64,000 nucleotides of DNA, taken from positions 52,484 through 116,483 of the forward strand of contig CAVZNR010000050.1 in the NCBI GenBank assembly GCA_963776675.1, written 5' to 3'. The notes beneath the pieces are model-generated. The model was not told the DNA's origin. It saw only the letters and a list, made by a program, of their open reading frames with translations, and did no database searches. This DNA is from Hyphomicrobium_A sp963776675. GTDB lineage: Bacteria; Pseudomonadota; Alphaproteobacteria; Rhizobiales; Hyphomicrobiaceae. Numbering within the stretch: position 1 is the first letter of the stretch; the number at the start of each line of letters is the position of its first letter. This document shows, piece after piece, positions 60,298 through 64,000 of the stretch. The translations under genes were made by a program, and so were the position numbers.

Positions 60298-60945
60298 ATG
60301 AAACGAACAGCCGCCGAAATCCTCTGCGAATACGGACCCTTCCCGGGTGTCGAAGGGGTACACGGGGTCTCCTACGACGGTCGCCACGTCTGGTTTGCGA
60401 CCGGAGACAACCTGAGGGCTCTCGATCCGGAGAGCGGCAAGGTCGTGCGCGCAATCGACGTCCCGGCCCAGGCGGGCACCGCCTTCGACGGCGAGTACCT
60501 GTTCCAAATTTTCGGCGACCGCATCCAAAAGGTCGACCCGAAAACCGGAAAGGTGATTGCCAGCATTCCGACGCCCGAGGGCGGCGCCGCCGGCATGGCC
60601 TGGGCGGAAGGCACGCTCTGGGTCGGGCAGCATCGCAACCGCAAGATCCATCAAGTCGACCCCGAAACCGGGGCGATTCTTCGCACCATCGAGTCCAATC
60701 GCTTCGTTACCGGGGTCACCTGGATCGACGGCGAGCTCTGGCACGGCACTTGGGAAGGGGATGAGAGCGAATTGCGCCACATCGACCCGAAGACCGGCGA
60801 GGTTCTGGAACAGCTCGACATGCCGGTCGGCATCATCGTATCGGGTCTCGAGTCCGACGGCGGCGATCGCTTCTTCTGCGGCGGCGGCAACAGCGGCAAG
60901 GTGCGCGTGGTCCGCCGGCCCAAGCGAAGCGCCGCGGCCTCATGA
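60298..60945 (+). CDS. Glutamine cyclotransferase / YncE-like beta-propeller protein
   Basis: A 215-residue protein without a signal peptide. It has repeated beta-propeller blades (VWFATGDNLRALDPESGKVVRAI, GDRIQKVDPKTGKVIASI, RKIHQVDPETGAILRTI, ESELRHIDPKTGEVLEQL). This resembles glutaminyl-peptide cyclotransferases and Vgb/YncE-like proteins; the catalytic identity is not fixed. It follows the helix-turn-helix gene on the plus strand and is probably its target or partner. Confidence 0.75.
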   Translation: MKRTAAEILCEYGPFPGVEGVHGVSYDGRHVWFATGDNLRALDPESGKVVRAIDVPAQAGTAFDGEYLFQIFGDRIQKVDPKTGKVIASIPTPEGGAAGMAWAEGTLWVGQHRNRKIHQVDPETGAILRTIESNRFVTGVTWIDGELWHGTWEGDESELRHIDPKTGEVLEQLDMPVGIIVSGLESDGGDRFFCGGGNSGKVRVVRRPKRSAAAS

Positions 60946-60957
60946 GTGCGACACTCT

Positions 60958-62506
60958 CTACTCCCACTCGATCGTGCCCGGGGGCTTCGAGGTGATGTCG
61001 TAGACGACGCGGTTGATGCCCTTCACCTCGTTGATGATGCGCGTCGCCGTGCGGCCCAAAAACTCGTGGCTGAAATCGTAGTAGTCGGCCGTCATGCCGT
61101 CGGTCGAGGTCACCGCGCGCAGCGCGCACACAAAATCGTACGTGCGCGCGTCCCCCATCACGCCCACCGTGCGAACGGGGAGCAGCACCGCGAACGCCTG
61201 CCAGATCTTGTCGTAGAGCCCGGACGAGCGGATCTCGTCGAGATAGATGGCGTCGGCCTGGCGCAGGATGGCGAGCTTCTCCTCCGACACCTCGCCCGGC
61301 ACGCGGATTGCCAGCCCCGGCCCTGGGAACGGATGGCGCCCGACGAAATGCTCGGGCAGGCCCAGCTCGCGGCCGAGTGCGCGCACCTCGTCCTTGAACA
61401 ATTCGCGCAGCGGCTCGACCAGCTTCAAGTTCATGCGCGCCGGCAAGCCGCCGACGTTGTGGTGCGACTTGATCGTCACCGACGGCCCGCCGGTGAACGA
61501 CACGCTTTCGATCACGTCCGGATAGAGCGTGCCTTGCGCCAAAAACTCCGCGCCACCGAGCTTGCGCGCCTCCTCGTCAAACACGTCGATGAACAGCCCG
61601 CCGATGATCTTGCGCTTTTCCTCCGGGTCGGCCCGGCCGGCGTAGCGCGTCGAGGAAGCGTGCACGCGCGTCCACGTGCACCAGCGGAATGTTGTAGGCC
61701 CCGCGAAACAGGCTCACGACCTCCTCGGCCTCGTTTTCGCGCATGAGCCCGTGGTCGACGAAGATGCAGGTGAGCTGATCGCCGATCGCCTCGTGGATCA
61801 GCACCGAGGCCACCGCCGAATCGACGCCGCCCGACAGCCCCGAGATCACGCGCGCTTTGCCGACGCGGGCGCGAATCTTGGCCACCTCGGAGGACCGGAA
61901 GTGCGCCATGCTCCAGTCGCCGGCCAGTCCGGCGATGCGGTGCACGAAGTTGGAGATCAGCTGAGCGCCGCGCGGCGTGTGCACCACCTCGGGATGGAAC
62001 TGCACCGCATAGAGGTTGCGCGCCTCGTCCGCGATGGCCGCGAACGGCGCGCCCTTGGACACGCCCACCACCTTGAAGCCGTCGGGGAGCCGCGTGACGC
62101 GGTCGCCGTGGCTCATCCACACCTGGTCGCGCGTGCCCTTGGGCCAGACGCCGTCGAACAGGCGGCATTCCTCGACCACCTCCAGATCGGCGCGTCCGAA
62201 CTCGCGGTGATGCCCGCCTTCGACGCCGCCGCCGAGCTCGTTCACCATCGCCTGCTCGCCGTAGCAGATGCCGAGCACCGGCAGGCCGCTTCTCCACACC
62301 CACTCGGGCGTGCGCGGCGTTCCCATCTCGGTCACGCTCGCCGGCCCCCCCGACAGGATCACCGCCTTCGGCTTCAGGCGCTCGCCTGCATCCTCCGCGC
62401 GATTAAAGGGCACGATCTCCGAGTAGACGCCGGCCTCGCGCACGCGCCGCGCGATCAGCTGCGTCACCTGGCTGCCGAAATCGATGATGAGGACGGTGTC
62501 GGTCAT
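60958..62506 (-). pseudogene. guaA: GMP synthase (glutamine-hydrolysing), frameshift near 61642
   Basis: GuaA in two frames. The first part (62506 to about 61642) holds the glutamine amidotransferase domain: GICYGEQAMVNELGGGV (nucleophile Cys), and AVQFHPEVVHTP (His-Glu), followed by the ATP pyrophosphatase motif SGGVDSAVASVLIHE. After FLDAL an extra C moves the frame; the continuation is AGRADPEEKRKIIGGLF and the C-terminal dimerisation domain to TIEWE. The final enzyme converts XMP to GMP. GuaA is normally essential in minimal medium, so a single-base sequencing error is a likelier cause than true loss. Confidence 0.88.
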
Positions 62507-62685
62507 AGCGTTAACGGCCCTGAAGCTGCGGCCCCGCGCGGGGTTGCGGCGTGTTTGATCGAATTTGCAGTTTCGTAAGGCCCGGACGCGCAGTCTCGCC
62601 CCGTCCGGGCGGGCTTTATAGCGACGCGCCGCCCGACTTGGGAGTCCTGAGAGACCTGGGAGTCTGGGCCTTGGCCAACGTAGAG

Positions 62686-63570
62686 ATGCCGATCACAGCC
62701 CGTCTCGCCGCGCGGAGCGCGGAAACGCGCAACGGCGGCCGGGATCAGCTGTTCCGGGAGACGGCGTCGGAGACCGCCCAGCGCTGGCTCATGGGCACGG
62801 CCTACGCCTGCCACCCCAAGCGCATCGCCGACCTGCCGTTTCTCACAGCACTTATGCTCGCCGACATCGCCCGCGGCGGCACAGTGGTGCCCGACCCGGA
62901 ACGGACGCACCCGCGCCCCGATACCTTCGCCGGCGTCGCCCGCAACGCCGCGCCCGAGACGATCCTGGCCGCCGCGCGCCTGGGCTTCTTCCCCTGGTGC
63001 CATATCGGCCCCCTCAAGTGGTGGACGCGTCAGAATCGCATGGTGCTGTTCCTGGGCGAGCAGCACATCGCCAAGCGCCTCAAGCGCGACATGAAGAAAT
63101 CGCCCTACCGCGTCACCTTCGATGCCGCCTTCGACGACGTGATCAAGGCCTGCGCCGGCCCGCGCCCGGGGCGCCCGCGCGGGCTCACCTGGATCACGCC
63201 GCAGATCATGCGGCTCTATGCGGCGCTTCACGATCAGGGCCACGCCCACTCCTTCGAGGTCTGGAGCCCCGACGGCGACCTCGTCGGCGGCGGCTACGGG
63301 CTCAGCGTGGGTCGCATCTTCTTCACTGAATCGCAGTTCAGCCGCGCCAGCAACACCTCCAAGATGGGCTTTGCCGTGTTCAACCATCACTTGGCCAAGT
63401 GGGGCTACGTGCTGAATGACGGCAAGGACTTCACGCCCACCATCGACGCCATGGGCTTCCGCTCCATTCCGCGGCAAGAGTTCGAGGCGCTGCTTGCCCG
63501 GCATGCCCACGACGGCGGCAGATCGGGGCCGTGGACGGTCGAAGCCGATCTCGCCACGGTCGCCGCCTGA
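62686..63570 (+). CDS. Second Aat-like leucyl/phenylalanyl-tRNA transferase family protein
   Basis: About 294 residues from the ATG at 62686; other starts are possible upstream (TTG at 62671). The second half follows the Aat fold: ILAAARLGFFPWCHIGPLKWW, VIKACAGPRPGRPRGLTWITPQIMRLYAALHDQGHAHSFEVW and GYGLSVGRIFFTESQFSRASNTSKMGF. The first 80 residues (HPKRIADLPFLTALMLADIARGG) have no counterpart in canonical Aat. Here FFGESMFS of Aat is replaced by FFTESQFS, so substrate specificity may differ. It is a diverged paralogue of the 51091-51774 gene. Confidence 0.8.
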   Translation: MPITARLAARSAETRNGGRDQLFRETASETAQRWLMGTAYACHPKRIADLPFLTALMLADIARGGTVVPDPERTHPRPDTFAGVARNAAPETILAAARLGFFPWCHIGPLKWWTRQNRMVLFLGEQHIAKRLKRDMKKSPYRVTFDAAFDDVIKACAGPRPGRPRGLTWITPQIMRLYAALHDQGHAHSFEVWSPDGDLVGGGYGLSVGRIFFTESQFSRASNTSKMGFAVFNHHLAKWGYVLNDGKDFTPTIDAMGFRSIPRQEFEALLARHAHDGGRSGPWTVEADLATVAA

Positions 63571-63587
63571 GACGCGCATTCGCGTTC

Positions 63588-64000
63588 TCAAACGGTCACC
63601 AGGCCCATGCGGATCAGCACCATGGCGACATAGTAGCCAACGAAGTACATGATCCAGTAGGCCGCCTGGTAGGACCCTAGCGACGCCACCGAGTAGAGCG
63701 CGCCCGCCTTCCACACCGACATGCCCCAGAAGCGCTTGTGGATGGCGATGAAGTAGGCCCAGATCAGCAGAGTCAGAACGAACGAGACCAGAAACGGCAC
63801 CGACAGGATCTGCTCGTCCGTCGGGTTCTGGGCGATGAACGAGGATAGCCCCGTGCTGCCGAGCAGTCCGCGCGCAACGTAGTCGTAGATCGCGTAGGGC
63901 GGCATGATGAAGCCGTACGCCAGGCAATAGAGCTTCAGGTAGCTATTGAGGCTGCGCTTCGTCTTGGCGAAGAAGTGAAACAGCGTGTAGCCGAGCACGA
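63588..64000 (-). CDS. Integral membrane protein (partial at right edge)
   Basis: The frame is open to the right edge, so the N-terminus is outside the window. The visible 137 residues contain four hydrophobic segments (LYCLAYGFIMPPYAIYDYVA, VPFLVSFVLTLLIWAYFIAIH, ALYSVASLGSYQAAYWIMYF and GYYVAMVLIRMGL). This could be a Yip1-like or related family, but no motif proves it. It is convergent with the second Aat-like gene, with only 17 bases between the stops. Confidence 0.7.
   Translation of the reverse strand, partial: VLGYTLFHFFAKTKRSLNSYLKLYCLAYGFIMPPYAIYDYVARGLLGSTGLSSFIAQNPTDEQILSVPFLVSFVLTLLIWAYFIAIHKRFWGMSVWKAGALYSVASLGSYQAAYWIMYFVGYYVAMVLIRMGLVTV

Noticed and set aside
1..64000. tRNA, rRNA, CRISPR and insertion-sequence content
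   Set aside because: No TTCGA-containing tRNA T-loop with cloverleaf pairing, no spaced direct repeats and no transposase-like frame with terminal inverted repeats were found on reading through the gaps.

Overview
The window is high-GC chromosomal DNA from an alphaproteobacterium, most likely of the order Hyphomicrobiales and possibly Hyphomicrobiaceae. This rests on ChpT of the CtrA cell-cycle phosphorelay, an EipA/DUF1134 envelope protein, NnrU, an RNase E of alphaproteobacterial type, and a PQQ-dependent alcohol dehydrogenase of the methanol/ethanol family beside a dihaem cytochrome c. The species assignment is inference. No rRNA, tRNA, CRISPR array, insertion sequence or prophage was seen. 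Nearly all of it is core genome, with a more accessory stretch at about 51.8-60.9 kb.

Layout. 0-8.6 kb: a coiled-coil membrane protein cut by the left edge, eipA, cysQ, chpT, the fetA-fetB exporter pair, three small secreted proteins, a cold-shock protein and rlmJ. 8.6-15.8 kb: a DUF1254/DUF1214 protein, holC, the yfgM-bamB-der cluster and panB. 16-23.8 kb: an L,D-transpeptidase with an extra degenerate domain, a coupled nnrU-MOSC pair, three methyltransferases (one PRMT-like) and a potassium channel. 24-31.4 kb: a DUF1275 membrane protein, a cytochrome P450, a secreted ankyrin protein, the cytochrome c and PQQ dehydrogenase pair (the dehydrogenase carries two frameshifts), a cyclic-nucleotide-binding protein and a phosphoesterase. 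31.5-39 kb: prfC, prfB with a programmed frameshift, mrcA and an amidase. 39-51.8 kb: rne with a long leader, an FkbM methyltransferase, a Spy-like protein, an aminotransferase, an M48 protease, a DsbA-like protein, aroQ-accB-accC and aat. 51.8-64 kb: intergenic units with terminators and anti-Shine-Dalgarno-like motifs, a GNAT, DoxX, a bicupin with a rearranged remnant copy nearby, a secreted double nitrilase, a DUF899/regulator/beta-propeller group, guaA (one frameshift), a second Aat-like gene and a partial membrane protein.

Working relationships. bamB, mrcA, the amidase, the L,D-transpeptidase, the M48 protease and the Spy-like and EipA proteins all serve the cell envelope. aroQ-accB-accC is the common alphaproteobacterial cluster for the shikimate pathway and the first step of fatty acid synthesis. 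prfB and prfC act in translation termination. The PQQ dehydrogenase would pass electrons to the adjacent cytochrome c if its reading frame is intact in the living cell.

The most unusual signal is at 51.8-53.8 kb. Four intergenic stretches on the plus strand each begin with a CTGT...ACAG inverted repeat, contain CCTCCT-type motifs and end in an intrinsic terminator. Two of them are clear duplicates. They look like a tandem small-RNA family, although transcription cannot be shown from sequence alone.
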